From the NCBI GenBank assembly GCA_019217005.1, contig JAHBNG010000001.1, forward strand, positions 248,001-312,000: DNA of 64,000 bases. Reading direction: 5' to 3'. This stretch comes from Chloroflexi bacterium TSY (GTDB lineage: Bacteria > Chloroflexota > Anaerolineae > Caldilineales > Caldilineaceae). Both the position numbers and the translations under genes were made by a program. The notes below the pieces were generated by a model that was given only the letters and a program-made list of their open reading frames with translations, was not told the origin of the DNA and made no database searches. Shown in pieces: positions 49,856-60,528 of this stretch. The stretch's first letter is position 1; the number at the start of each line of letters is the position of its first letter.

Positions 49856-50618
49856 GTCTGTATTAGAGAACTAAGATTTTACTATAACCTGGCTCGCTAC
49901 AATCAGAGCTGGTCACCCAACGGTTAGCTTCTCCTAATTCAACTAATGCACAAAAAGTTCATTTTGGCAGATCCTTATTCTGATTTGTCATCTTGCTCTA
50001 TCTGAGGATTTTTGCAAGATACCTTGACAAAACGTTTCCTATTCTTGTTTGTCAGCGATTTATAGGCAGGACAGTTCACCCTTCTTCTCGATGACCCCAG
50101 ATCTTGTCCGTTCCTCAACCCCATTGCCGGTGTTGTTGCCGAAGGTGTGGGTCTCCTCCCACTTGCACGCCTTCTTTAGGCCGACCTCAAACTGAACAGT
50201 AATCAGGTCGAGGCCGATGTCCACATGACCTTGATGTCCAAGATTGGTCAAGCCATTGTTGCTATGTGCGAAGAACGCTTGTCCATTGATCTCAGGATCA
50301 ACCAACGAGTCACCTACCAACTGCCCCCACATCTTCCATGCGAACAGGTGCGGGACTGGGTCTGGTTTTATCAGGTCTGTCTCTTTCTCAACATAGAACC
50401 GGAAGCGGCGTATGCCAAAAGCATTCTGCCGATAGCCGTTTGCGAGGGCTGGACGGATCGTCGTTCCATTCAGGTTGCCCAACGACTCAGGGACAGGGCT
50501 ATTGCTGTTGTAGTCATAGCTGGAGACAATGCGATCGTGTTCGACAATGTTTATCCAATCATCAGTCGATGCAAGTAGGAGCCAATGTACATATAGGTCA
50601 TAGTGAACATCGTTTCTA

Positions 50619-52106
50619 CTTTACTTTCTGGTAAAGGCTTGAGTGACAAAGGGCAAACCGAAAGGGGCGGAAAAAAGAATCCACCCTGAAAAAACGGGAT
50701 AAAATGTAAAAATAGTGCTCGGCTAGTTTAAGCAGCGGCATTGAGGCGGCGATGAGCGAGAACGCCTTTAGGGAAATGGTGAAACCGAGGCCTTTTTCCG
50801 AAAGTCAGGGTCGAGTTGGTCGGGAGTTGGAAAAAGAGCACTCGAGAGAACGCGGCGCAGCCTGCCGGAAGTGGCTTGAGGCTCTCGAGCCCAGTAGCCA
50901 GTCGGTATGGGAGGAAGAGAAGCGGCTAAATGGGAAAGAAGATTGCCAGCAAGCAGCCCCAGTTCAGGTAAGCGGAAGCAAGCCTCATCGGCATGAACAA
51001 ATTGACGATGTAAGCCAATCATCTGCTTGGAAGCCAAGGGGGGATGTTCAACAGGCCAGCGCTCCAGAGAGAAAAGATAAATGGTTTCAGCTTGTAAAGC
51101 CATGACGGTCGCCAGAACCAAAGGTGTGATAAGCAGGATCCTGAAAGACGTAAATCGAATAGGTGCGGTTGGCTGTATCCACCTTGGTTGTCCTGGGGAC
51201 GAGATTGTGCCATGCTTGATAGCGAATCAGGCGACCACTATAGACAAATTGACCAAACGAGTCTGGAGTTGTGGCCTCGAGTCGCTTTCCTATAGCATCG
51301 AGAGAGCGGACGCACAATATCACCATATTCGGGTGGTCTGCCTTTTCCACGTTCGGGTAACTCATTGCGGCGCTGTGCAGTTAATCGCTTCCCGAAGGAC
51401 AAATCGGTCGACGTCGCTTTCTAGCATTTCTCTGATTGTAAACCCGGCATCGACCACCGCCACTTCGTCTGACTCCAGTGATTTCTTGGTCTCTTTCAGC
51501 AGCTTTTTCCGAAACTCACTTTCCTTTGTGCCTACCTCGCATCTCATGATTGCCTTGAGCAGTGGCACTCGTTTCCCGCCTATCTCCCCCGAGCTTATCA
51601 TCACCCAAAGATGAGCGGGCAATGCCCGACGAGCCGTTGGTTATAGAGTCGGTTCACTTTCCCTTGCCGCTTCGGTCGCCAGAACCCTGTGATATCTATG
51701 CTTTTCACTCGGTATCCTTCTAACTTTTTTGCCTCCCATTCCCTTTCCACTCCACTTCTTCTTGCCACGATGAGAGCAGGCTTGCAATATCCCATGATCC
51801 ATATCGAAAGCTCCACCAGCTTCGCTGGAGCTCCTCATCTTCAAACCCGCTTTCACTCAATCCACTATGGATTGCTCCTCGACTTTTCAGAAACGACCCA
51901 TTCATCATCGCCCACATCAGACGCATTACATTTACGTTTGTTCCCACCGGCGTTACTTGCAATACATTCATCAGTACTGCTATAGTTATTTCTGGCGCGG
52001 TTAGCATTCCTTCCTCCTTTTTGGGTTCTCTACCTTTAGGATGAAACGCTAACCGCTTTTTGTCACATTTCTCACCTCATCTCTTTTCTTTTACCAGAAA
52101 GTAAAG
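50619..52106 (-). mobile_element. IS4-type insertion sequence, copy 5 (1488 bp)
   Basis: Same 17-bp ends, reverse orientation. TTCTA precedes the left end (50614-50618) and occurs one base beyond the right end (52108-52112), consistent with a 5-6 bp duplication. Same subgroup as copy 4. Confidence 0.92.
50728..52007 (-). pseudogene. IS4-type DDE transposase, frameshifted
   Basis: The N-terminal frame (52007 to about 51730) is broken by loss of one G in the GGAAAGGGG run near 51740. Further indels near 51350 and 51600 split the rest. SLERWPVEHPPLASK is present, as in copy 4. Confidence 0.85.
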
Positions 52107-52767
52107 GTTCTAAAGCCTTCATCTATAGTACACTCGGTCGACTTGCAACTCATCATGATGCTCGTATCAATATCGAACGTGATCTGATTGCCTACTCGTA
52201 TGGGCTGGGACAAATCGATCCTCAACTTCCCCAATTTCTTCGCAACCGAGCCGTCGCGAACCTGGATGGAAAAGCCATTGATCAACGCCACAAAGACATC
52301 TTTATCACTGAGACGCTCGTCATTGGTGACCGAGATCGAGACAGTTTCGGTCTGGTGTAATGTATCAAGCTCAGTCTTATCGACGGGGAACGTGTGCATC
52401 CCAGATACGAAACGCACGTGGGTAGCCTGAACGATGTCGTATATCATCGAGAAGTCAGCATCATCCGATGCAGTGCCCGTACGAGCCATGTGATGCAGAG
52501 AGACGTCCCGGGGAAGAACTTGATCAGTATCGACTTCAATCCAGTTTCCAAAGCGTCCGGTTCTATGTACCTGACCTAGCCACTCATGCGTAAAACCTCG
52601 CCAGATTAGCGTTACGTCCGTGTCCTCGGCGGCTTCTCGGAGGGAGTCCTCGAAGGAACATCCTGCAGTAGACAACAGGACGAATGCGACAACGATACAG
52701 ACAAGGATATGTTTAGCGTATTTTAATCGGGTTCCGGCATGAAGTCGCATCAGAATCAACAACCCAA

Positions 52768-55700
52768 CTATTTTGCAACAAACGGCAGGAAGCTTCGATA
52801 GGGCAGATTCGTGGGCAATTCTCCCAATGTTCCACCCGCCCTTGTTTCATCATCGGTGTTTTGGGGATCCGTAGGTTCGTAACGAATGCCCGCGCTCTCA
52901 ATGTGGTCGCTGACGTTGCCCGCGGCGTCACGGAAGCGCGCATAGACAAAGGCAATACCCGTCTCTGGATCGGGTCGCAGTCGCCAGTTCATCGACGGCG
53001 TAAACGGTCGCCACTGGGCCGCGGCCAAATTGGGCCGATTGCGCACCTGCGTGGGTGATGTCGCTGGTCCCATCGGGCAGCAGCGGATCCAGGAAGGTGA
53101 GCGTTACGATCTCACTCGTCGTGCTGTAGGCACCGCTGTTGATAAAGACGGTACTTTCAGGCGCATCCGTGTCCACATCGGGCAAGGCCAGAAGCGGGGG
53201 ACTGGGCACGCCGACAATCCCCGGTCGCGCCAGGGCCTGAAGCTTATAGAGATATGCTTCACCATTGGTCAATCCGGTATCGGTAATGACACCGCTCGTC
53301 GCGGGGAAGATGGCGATGGCGTTGTACGTGATCCCATCGCTGCTGCGCCACAGGCGGACCCCGTCAACCTCTGAGCGGGGATTATAGTGAAGCGTCACGC
53401 TGGCATCGTTGTTATCTACCCAGAAGTCCACAACTGGCGGAATCTTATCATCGGACGGGTCAAGCGGGTTGCGCCCCTTGGCAACTTCGCTGCCGTCGGT
53501 TTCGCCGCCCCGATCCGTGTCGGGATGGTCAGGATTCGTGCCCGCAAAAAACTCTTGAATATTGGTCAGGCCGTCATGATCCGGATCGACGTCATCATCG
53601 TCCACGGTTGGGTCTGTATTCTCATAGCGGAGTTCCCAAGTGTCGAGTACGTTGTCCTGATCGCTATCATAGTAGACGGCATCACGAGGTCGATAGGTGA
53701 GCACCTTGTAACGGTCAAAGGTATCTCCGTGAGCACTGATGGCAAAGGTGTAGTACTGGCGATTCTCTTCCGGCCCCTCGCGGAAGTTGATGCGATCATA
53801 GCGGTGCCCATAGATACCATCATTCGGCGCATCATCGTGGGTGCTTTGCCATCATAGAGCGTAATCGTCTCTTCGACACCCCCCGGTCGGCCCACAACGG
53901 CGGTCACCGCGGCACCTGCGGCTGGACCGTTATCATCGGTCAGGCTGACCTGAAGTTGAATGGGCATTCCCAGCACGCGGCTGCTGTCGCTGGGCGTATG
54001 GGCATAGGCGTGCAGTTCGGTGCCTTTTACCACGCGGGCCGAGAGGCTGCCGACCCAGTTGCCGCTACCGCCAAGGTCCACCTGATATTTCCCGGCTTTG
54101 ACTTCGTTGACGTAGAAGACGGTATGATTCTGGCCATCTTCCAGCTGCGTAAAGGTAATGCCCGCTGGGCCAGTAATAGTAACGTTGAGCGCGTTCGCCG
54201 GATCCGCCCAGTTGAAGGCGAAGAAGCCTTCGCGCCCACCGGTTTCATCAATCTTCACCGAAAACGAGCTACCGCTGACCGTGGCCGATGACCCCTGCCA
54301 GAGCCGCTGATGCCCGTGGACGCTGTCGCCAATTTGACGGTAGATATCGGCCAGATCGTTCAACTGCTGCTGTTGATCTTGGGCCGCCGCATGGACAAGC
54401 ATCCCCGTGGCGTTGGCGTTGAGGGCGTGGAAGCAGTGGTCTTCTTCACGGAGGCCACAGGTCGCGGCCGCAATGGATCGCATCAACTCGGTGTCCGATT
54501 CGGGACCAAAGGCAATGGCATGGACCTTGGTTCCCGCGCTTGCGATGTTGCCGATGACGGCATCGACAGAGGGACTCACATTCTCTTCGCCATCGCTGAG
54601 CAGCACCATGTTCCAGATGTTGCCTGAAGGGACGGTGCTCAGTAGAGCTTGCCCTTGGGCCAGACCCGCGCCGATAGACGTCTGGTTACCCAGCGGAATG
54701 GCATCGATGGCCAACCGTGCACTAGCCCTGTCGCCGGCGTTGTCGTTCTGATCCTGAATGGGCGTGAGCGGAAATACAGTCGTCGCTGCGTCGCTGAAGC
54801 TGACCACGCCCAGTTGGTCGCCCAGTTGGGTCGTGTCTGCATAGATGCGGGCCGCACTCTTGGCCGCGGTAAATTTGCTGCCTTGATTCATGCTGGCACT
54901 GCGGTCGATGACCAACACCTGATCTTTAGGAATTATGTCGTATAGGACCGCGTTCGGCGCATCATCATCGGCACCACCCATAACCAACTCAACATGGAGA
55001 TCGTGGGTATCGCCCAGCGTGGTGTTCGGCACGTTTGGGGCTTGGACAACCAGCCAGTATTCGTTTCCAACCTCTTCTCCGTTGAGAATTTCTGCCTCTT
55101 CACCACCCACCGTGACTGCAAAATCCTGTTCCCAGTCCAGACCGGAGATCGGGTCATCTAAACTGCCGTCGGTCACTGCCAGCCAGACCTTAAATCGGCC
55201 GGCATCAGCCGGATCGCCAACCGCCGCCGGCGCGTCGACGTGCGGACCCGTAATAGTGAGATCAGGCGGGGTTGATGAACACCACATGGTCCAGTCGAAG
55301 CCTTCAGGCGCGTGGTTCGAGGCGACAATACCTGTCATATACGTATATTCATCCCGGTTGAGCAGGGTAATGCTGAACTCTTCGCCATGGTGACGCTGCA
55401 GGTCCACCAGATCGTCTGGCGCACCCACCGTAGGCGATTGCGCCCGCAGGACCCAACTGTGATAGAGACGGCTGTTCGCATCGCCCGCCGCGGCCCAGTG
55501 GGCAACGGGACAGGTGGCTGCGTCTGGCAATTCGCCTTCATAGTAAAGCGCGCCATACTGAGGCATTTCACCCGTGACTTCCAGCGTTGGCGGAATGCTA
55601 GCGACGGCCGTATACGTAACGGGATCAACACGTCCGCCCTGCCCTATCATGAGCTCGCTATCCGTGAATTCTTCGGCTTTGGCAACGGCACCGTACTCAC

Positions 55701-56859
55701 CGCTCAATTCATCCTGATAATCAAGTACGATCTGCGGATCCCGGTCATCGATCAGGCTGCGGTCCAGGGTCGCCACATTATAATCTTTGGTATAGTTGGC
55801 AATCGTAAAATCCCAGAAGGACAAATCAAAGCTGCGCCCAATGCGCGCAAGCAGGGTCAGGTCGACCGCCAATTGGCCCTTGATGTTGAGCGGGTCTGGC
55901 GACCACTCCAGCACGTCTTCGATAAACTCTATGCCTTCGCCCGCCGTACCCACAAAGCCACTGCCTGCCTGTTCGGTCAGATAGGTCCACCAGAGCGCGG
56001 CTTCATATTTGGCACCTAACAGCCCGACGGGAACCGTATTTTCTTTCCCGTCGGCATTGGCATCAAAGTCCTTTGGAACGGTGGGGTTTTTCAGATAGTT
56101 CTTGACCGCGCCCACATAGCGGCTGCCCGCATTGACGTCCATATCGAAGAAGACTTTATCCTGCATAAAGCGGGCCTGACCTTCAACGAACCAGTCGTCC
56201 ACACCGCTGGTGGCATTGTAGGCATGTTGGACCGCGTGCCAGACTTCGTGGAGCACTGTGGAGCGTGGGCCGGGTGCGGTTTTGAGCATGGTGGCTGTAT
56301 TCAGCTCTATCCCCGACCCATCTGATGATGCGCTACCTCGGCTATCAATGTCATATACGTAAACATCTCGTTCCGTAACCTCAGTCCAGAAGGGTTGGCG
56401 CAAGCCCCAATCGTTCACGTAAACATCCACGCTCCGTTGCAGGTTGAAGGATACGCTCTCCACGTTCGGGACTGTCGCCCAATTGCCCCAATTCGTGGTG
56501 AAATCGAGATCGACCACGTCCACAACGCCGTCACCATCTTCATCGGGACCGCTGTCCAGAATGCCATCGCCATCGGTGTCGATGGTCGAGACACAATCGT
56601 TCTGCTTGTCCACACCTGCGTCACATTTACACGTGCCGGTCGTATCGGGAATGCAGGTATTGGTGAACCAGACCTCATACGTAAGCCCACCGGCGGGAAT
56701 CCCCGAAACGGCATTGGATAGAAAGTCGGGTTTGCTGCCCGCCTGCAGAGCGGTCGCCAACGTGAATAACAGCGTCAAGTGAACCATGATGGTTATCAGA
56801 CGCCGTCTAATTCTAACAGCACTTAATTTGATTGGGAATTTACTACGAATTAATTTCAT
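52768..56859 (-). pseudogene. Exported gluzincin-like/VWA multidomain protein, two frameshifts
   Basis: The ATG at 56859 follows GAGGACA and leads a signal segment (MVHLTLLFTLATALQAG). An HExxH zinc-peptidase motif (TVLHEVWHAVQHAY, then DDWFVEGQARF with a candidate third ligand) lies near residue 204. A von Willebrand A domain near residue 650 has MIDAS residues DRSAS and LSDGEE. Ig/fibronectin-like parts and a calcium-binding-like DSDQDNVLDTWELRYENTDP stretch follow. Frame changes near 53850 and 53050 break the end. Intact length would be about 1360 residues. The protein is probably surface-exposed and involved in adhesion or matrix processing (inference). The initial ATG at 56970 would add a non-signal-like extension and is not favoured. 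Confidence 0.85.
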
Positions 56860-57129
56860 CAGATTGTCCTCGTGAATAAGTACTGCAATGAAAGCGAATG
56901 ATGCCAAACTCAGTAGTGTACAATTTGTCATTCTGAGGCGGCAGTTTGCCGAAGAATCTCGGTCTGCCACAGAGGCATTCTTCGCAAACTGCCACTTAGG
57001 CTTGTCCTGTAAGAAATGACAGTACGACCAATGCGGCCGCTACAGAATTGTGACACAAATCCAGAGCTATAGAATCCCCTCTTGGTGTGAAATTCATCAC
57101 CACAAGGTGGTAAATCGGGTTCAAATGAT
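56860..57129. other. Intergenic with inverted repeat
   Basis: GGCAGTTTGCCGAAGAATCT and the inverse-like GCATTCTTCGCAAACTGCC (about 56939-56994) form an imperfect hairpin with GTCATTCTGAG on its flank, a motif also seen at 36141 and 36220. No gene seen. Confidence 0.5.
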
Positions 57130-57224
57130 TAGGAGTCGTTGACATTTGACAGCTCTCCTCAGAGAAATCAATGCCCAAAGCGACCAACGCTCTGAGAGCG
57201 CACTCTAAATGTCAACAGAACCTA
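57130..57224 (+). repeat. MITE family 3, copy 2 (95 bp)
   Basis: Differs from 49761-49855 at only a few bases and is bounded by TA at both ends. Confidence 0.88.
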
Positions 57225-57232
57225 ATGAAAAT

Positions 57233-57265
57233 AAAAAGGGAGAGGCGAATCGCCTCTCCCTTTTT
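57233..57265. terminator. Strong bidirectional terminator hairpin
   Basis: AAAAAGGGAGAGGCGA followed by its perfect complement ending CCCTTTTT. It has both an A-run and a T-run, so it can work in both directions. Confidence 0.85.
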
Positions 57266-57283
57266 GACACTTATTTGTTCGTA

Positions 57284-57755
57284 TCAGTCGACCCAAATTT
57301 TCGCGGAGGAGGCGTTCTCTATTACACGCAGTAGACATAATCCCGCATTTCTCAGTCTCAGTAGATCCAAATTTCAGGTTTTGAGAGAGAATTCTGGCTA
57401 AACAGTTGACATAAATACAAATTTGCCGGTCGATATCTAGTTTTTGCGTTAGATTTGGGCGATTTTCAGATATGAAATAGGTTGTTTTCTGTAACCGAAA
57501 TCTGAATAAATGACTCCAAAATCCCTGCAATCTCGACTGAAAATAGCCAAAAACGCCAAATTTGGATCTACTGAGTCTGAACAGACTCGAGCGTGCCAAA
57601 TGGCCCGAGATTCTCTACTGCGTCTTTTTTCGCCATTTGAACGCTCTACCTCTGAGAAATCTTACTGCGTGTAATCTCTAACGCCGGTTTCGGTCGAGTA
57701 ACGCCGCATTAGAGAATGCTCTCCGCGGGCATAAGGTACATTTTGGATCGACTGA
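57284..57755. repeat. Larger relative of MITE family 2, with a family 2 copy nested inside
   Basis: Ends TCAGTCGACCCAAA and TTTTGGATCGACTGA are close to the family 2 ends. GTA is present on both sides (57281-57283 and 57756-57758) as a 3-bp duplication. The arms carry further inverted similarity (GCGGAGG..GCGTTCTCT, ATTACACGCAGTA). Without the nested copy it is about 252 bp. Confidence 0.75.
57358..57574 (+). repeat. MITE family 2, copy 3 (217 bp), nested
   Basis: Same sequence as the copy at 34192, with 3-bp duplication GTC at 57355-57357 and 57575-57577. It sits inside the related element 57284-57755, so it inserted later. Confidence 0.93.
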
Positions 57756-57947
57756 GTATATCTACAGCAAACCGAGTTCTTGAGCCTTTTGAATAGCATG
57801 AACACGTTTACTGCCGAATTGCTAGTCCACAAATTCACGGCATTAATGAGTTTTGGGACATCCAAATTCAACAAAACTAGCTTCTTCTGAGCCAGTATCT
57901 CATTCGAAACCGTACGGTTTCGTCGAAATACGCCCGCTGGTCCAGGT

Positions 57948-58568
57948 TCACGAATTAAGACTTGATTTTGTTAAAGGGACGATATAGGAAGATTCTGTGA
58001 GGGCTGCTGTCTCTGCCAGAGCCCAAAGGATCTCAACGGTGAGTCTCAGCAGTGCTTCAGGCACTGTGGCGTCATCTTGCAGCAGAGCTAGTTCCGAGGC
58101 AAGGAATCCAAAAGAACCATCAGCTTGTTGCTGGTCGAGCAAATATTCTTCTGCATCAACCAGCCAAGGATCCCCCAAACCAAGGTGTGCTGCCGCCCGC
58201 ACCAACGCTGCTACCACAGAAAGATCACCTACCCTTGCGTAGGACAGGGCAACTGCCCCCCACGTCCGTGCGAAATGACGGCTGCGCGCTTCTTGATCTT
58301 GCCACGGCCCTGTCCCTGAGAGGCTGATGGTCTGGGCCAGTTCCAAGATTTCAACACGGCTCATCTCAACGAAGGCCGCAGTTGTTGGGAGATTAACTGC
58401 TCCCAAGCTTTCGCATTTTGGCCCACTGGGGTTGCCTAGAATACGCTTACAAAGCAGTAAGCCTAGTTGCCGCAAGGCAACCATTTCGCTTGTGGGTGTG
58501 GATTCTTTCTCAAGCCACCTTTGTGCTTGAACAGCGGCCTTCGTTCGATTCGGAAGGTAGGATCTCAT
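57948..58568 (-). CDS. DUF6895-like helical protein, second of pair
   Basis: About 206 residues beginning MRSYLPNRTKAAVQAQRW. Helical repeats include DPWLVDAEEYLLDQQQADGSFGF, which resembles the alpha/alpha-toroid repeats of cyclase/prenyltransferase-like folds. The start overlaps the end of the preceding gene by about 59 bp. Parts resemble the N-terminus of that gene (AV...Q.WL.K), so it is either a diverged tandem paralogue or the C-terminal half of one gene after a frameshift. The family name is by resemblance only. Confidence 0.55.
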   Translation of the reverse strand: MRSYLPNRTKAAVQAQRWLEKESTPTSEMVALRQLGLLLCKRILGNPSGPKCESLGAVNLPTTAAFVEMSRVEILELAQTISLSGTGPWQDQEARSRHFARTWGAVALSYARVGDLSVVAALVRAAAHLGLGDPWLVDAEEYLLDQQQADGSFGFLASELALLQDDATVPEALLRLTVEILWALAETAALTESSYIVPLTKSSLNS

Positions 58569-59541
58569 TATGATCACCAAAATGATTTAGGGCGGTCGAG
58601 CAATACAGCACTCCCACCAAGGTCGTATGATAGCAGTGACGAAAAATCAAGTCATCTTTCTCCAGAATCTGGGACGATTGAAGTTTCTTCTCACTGGATC
58701 GGTCTGCTGGGACAGCACCGTCGCTGCGCCAAACGTGTTGGAATGCCTGAGCTGCGCCAGCATAGAAGGGGGAGTCGCACTTGCCCAGGCAATTGAGGTT
58801 GATCAACAATTCACCCACCAAGTCCCAGTGACCTATCCGCCAATAGTGGACAAGTAAGCACTCCACCACCTCCGTGATATACTCGACTTCCACTGCTTTC
58901 AAAGGGGTGGGACGGTTGCCAAAATCGGTTAGGTAGAACATGGTGTGCGTAATTGAATAAGCGGCATCTAGATCGAGGTATGCTAGGCTACAGCGGCATC
59001 CCAAAACGGTTTTCTGGTACAGTCGATACCAATCGGGTTCGCGGTGCAGATACCCAGACTTCCAGAGCAAATGCTGTCGGTCCAAAAGTCGATATGGTAC
59101 AACCTCGAATGCTTCGGGGAAACCCCAACGCCGCAGGCGCGTCAAGGTATCCTCGTAAAACGGGGACTGATAACCAGTCGCTCGTAACATCAGATAAGGC
59201 AAAAGCAGGTCAAACCCTTGCGGCGGACGCTTGCGTGCCATCTCGGCATAGACTGGGTTTTCACAATGCTGACGGATAAAAGCCCGCCAAGCCGGTAACT
59301 TCTCAGACAGCGAAAGGTACTCGGCAAGGGGGCCAGTCCCCCATTCTTCAAGATAGCCATAGACGGTGGCGAACTCGGCAAAAGCCTTGACTCCAGTGGT
59401 GGACAGGCGTCCGTCCTGCCAAGGGCTGAAGAAGTTGAGATTCCTGGTCAACCACTCCAGGCTTGATACAGCGAATCGCTGCAAACACAAACGGTCACAG
59501 TCGAGAGCTCGCTTTTCCCTAACATTTCTCTTTTTGGACAT
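58510..59541 (-). CDS. DUF6895-like protein, first of pair
   Basis: About 343 residues from MSKKRNVREK; the upstream codons to 59604 have no ribosome site. It is largely helical. Notable motifs are LEWLTRNLNFFSPWQDG, YLMLRATGYQSPFYEDTL and LDAAYSITHTMFYLTDFG; the last resembles the Y-x-(L/I)-T-H-T-x-F-(Y/H)-L-T-D-F-G block I associate with DUF6895 proteins. No catalytic role is known to me. It follows a small gene at 59608 in the same direction. Confidence 0.6.
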   Translation of the reverse strand: MSKKRNVREKRALDCDRLCLQRFAVSSLEWLTRNLNFFSPWQDGRLSTTGVKAFAEFATVYGYLEEWGTGPLAEYLSLSEKLPAWRAFIRQHCENPVYAEMARKRPPQGFDLLLPYLMLRATGYQSPFYEDTLTRLRRWGFPEAFEVVPYRLLDRQHLLWKSGYLHREPDWYRLYQKTVLGCRCSLAYLDLDAAYSITHTMFYLTDFGNRPTPLKAVEVEYITEVVECLLVHYWRIGHWDLVGELLINLNCLGKCDSPFYAGAAQAFQHVWRSDGAVPADRSSEKKLQSSQILEKDDLIFRHCYHTTLVGVLYCSTALNHFGDHNEILPSESNEGRCSSTKVA

Positions 59542-59607
59542 TTCTAACCTCATGCACTGACCGTGAACCCGACCCAGAAGCTGTAGCACTCTACAATACC
59601 TCATTCT

Positions 59608-59844
59608 TTACGCCGGTTCTACTGGTTCTACTGGTTCTACATCTTTTGGTCTTGGCTCTGTATGGATTAAAATGAATTTTTCGTGAATCAAAACATCAGT
59701 GCGCGCTGCTGCTCGCAGCGTCTCCTGTTCAGTAAGGTTCTGCGTCAAATCCATGAGCCTTTCCACTGTGAAGTTGGGATCGAGAAGTCCACTTTCCATA
59801 ATCAACTGTATTGCCTTGACACCCGTATCGTTATTCGTTTCCAT
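59608..59844 (-). CDS. Small protein upstream of DUF6895-like genes, possible precursor peptide
   Basis: 78 residues from METNNDTGVKAIQLIMESGL with a good AAGGAG Shine-Dalgarno. The first 55 residues are a helical leader-like domain. The C-terminus is a low-complexity Glu-Pro-Val tail (DVEPVEPVEPA). Size, position at the head of the cluster and the two-part build recall a RiPP precursor, but no modification enzyme of a known class is present. It could equally be a small adaptor. Confidence 0.55.
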   Translation of the reverse strand: METNNDTGVKAIQLIMESGLLDPNFTVERLMDLTQNLTEQETLRAAARTDVLIHEKFILIHTEPRPKDVEPVEPVEPA

Positions 59845-59936
59845 AATCAATCTCCTTGTAATAAGATAGAATTGTGCCTGGTACCACGTTATTAACCAAC
59901 AAACTTACAAGATACCCTGCCTCACTGACCACTTTC

Positions 59937-60043
59937 TAGGTTCTCTTGACATTTAGCACCCAGACGGTACTCGGTTCTCAGAGCGTTGAATGCGTTGTGC
60001 AATGATTTCTCTGAGGGAGGCTATCAAATGTCAACGACTCCTA
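59937..60043 (-). repeat. MITE family 3, divergent copy (107 bp)
   Basis: Ends TAGGTTCTCTTGACATTTAG and ATGTCAACGACTCCTA match the family 3 ends in reverse order; the core differs. Bounded by TA. Confidence 0.75.
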
Positions 60044-60046
60044 GTC

Positions 60047-60263
60047 TCAGTAGATCCAAATTTCAGGTTTAGAGAGAGAATTTGGGCTAATTAGTTGACA
60101 TAAATACGTATTTGCCAGTCAATACCTAGCATTTACGTAAAATTTAAGCGATTTCTAGATATGAAATTGGCTGTTTTTGGCAACTGAGATCTGAAAAAAT
60201 GGCCCCAAAATCCCTTCTCTCCCGACTGAAAATAGTCAAAAACGCCAAATTTGGATCTACTGA
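60047..60263 (+). repeat. MITE family 2, divergent copy 4 (217 bp)
   Basis: Same length and ends as the other copies but with many internal substitutions, so an older insertion. 3-bp duplication GTC at 60044-60046 and 60264-60266. The target sequence (AGTC/TGAACA) equals that of copy 3. Confidence 0.9.
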
Positions 60264-60498
60264 GTCTGAACATTGTCAAATTAGATTTGTCAGGTTCAAC
60301 ATGCGGCCGCTATATGTACGATTATATTGATATTGGTTTGCCGTTTCATCCCCGCTTGGTGGTAAATCGATCCCCGCTAGGTGGTAAATTTGCTTGTGGT
60401 ATGGGAAAGTTTAAAATCGGTCCCCAAGCATCTTGCCCATTCGGTGCGGACGAGACGTCCGAGGTCCGGTTTGGGGAACTTTTTGCTCTGAAAATGTC

Positions 60499-60528
60499 AA
60501 AAGGGAAGCTCAAGAGCTTCCCTTTTGA
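60499..60528. terminator. Terminator hairpin
   Basis: CAAAAGGGAAGCTC followed by its complement GAGCTTCCCTTTTG. On the minus strand it lies 23 bp after the LuxR-HTH gene. Confidence 0.75.

Larger units (their letters stand above)
48956..50059. other. Long intergenic region with two short repeats
   Basis: About 1.1 kb between the lipoprotein gene and the caspase-like gene. Short frames on both strands show no recognisable product. It contains the elements at 49532 and 49761. The segment 49200-49530 may be remnants of a former gene, but no frame is convincing. Confidence 0.4.
50060..52762 (-). pseudogene. Lipoprotein gene split by an IS4-type element
   Basis: The start MLILMRLHAGTRL leads into a signal peptide with lipobox LLSTAGC. 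The first part reads to DEGFR at 52108, where the IS (50619-52106) interrupts. The second part resumes as NDVHYDLYVHW and runs through MGNLNGTTIRPALANGY to stop at 50060. Removing the IS and 6 flanking bases gives 1209 nt, 402 residues in one frame. It is probably anchored to the membrane; no known domain. Its start lies 5 bp after the stop of the large gluzincin-VWA gene, so the two were one transcription unit. Confidence 0.85.

Noticed and set aside
50752..51105. Plus-strand frame of 117 codons in IS copy 5
   Set aside because: It is the antisense of the transposase C-terminus. The same shadow appears in every IS copy.
53956..56721. Several plus-strand frames of 60-235 codons opposite the gluzincin-VWA gene
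   Set aside because: The minus strand shows HExxH and MIDAS motifs and a signal peptide. The plus frames have no recognisable features.
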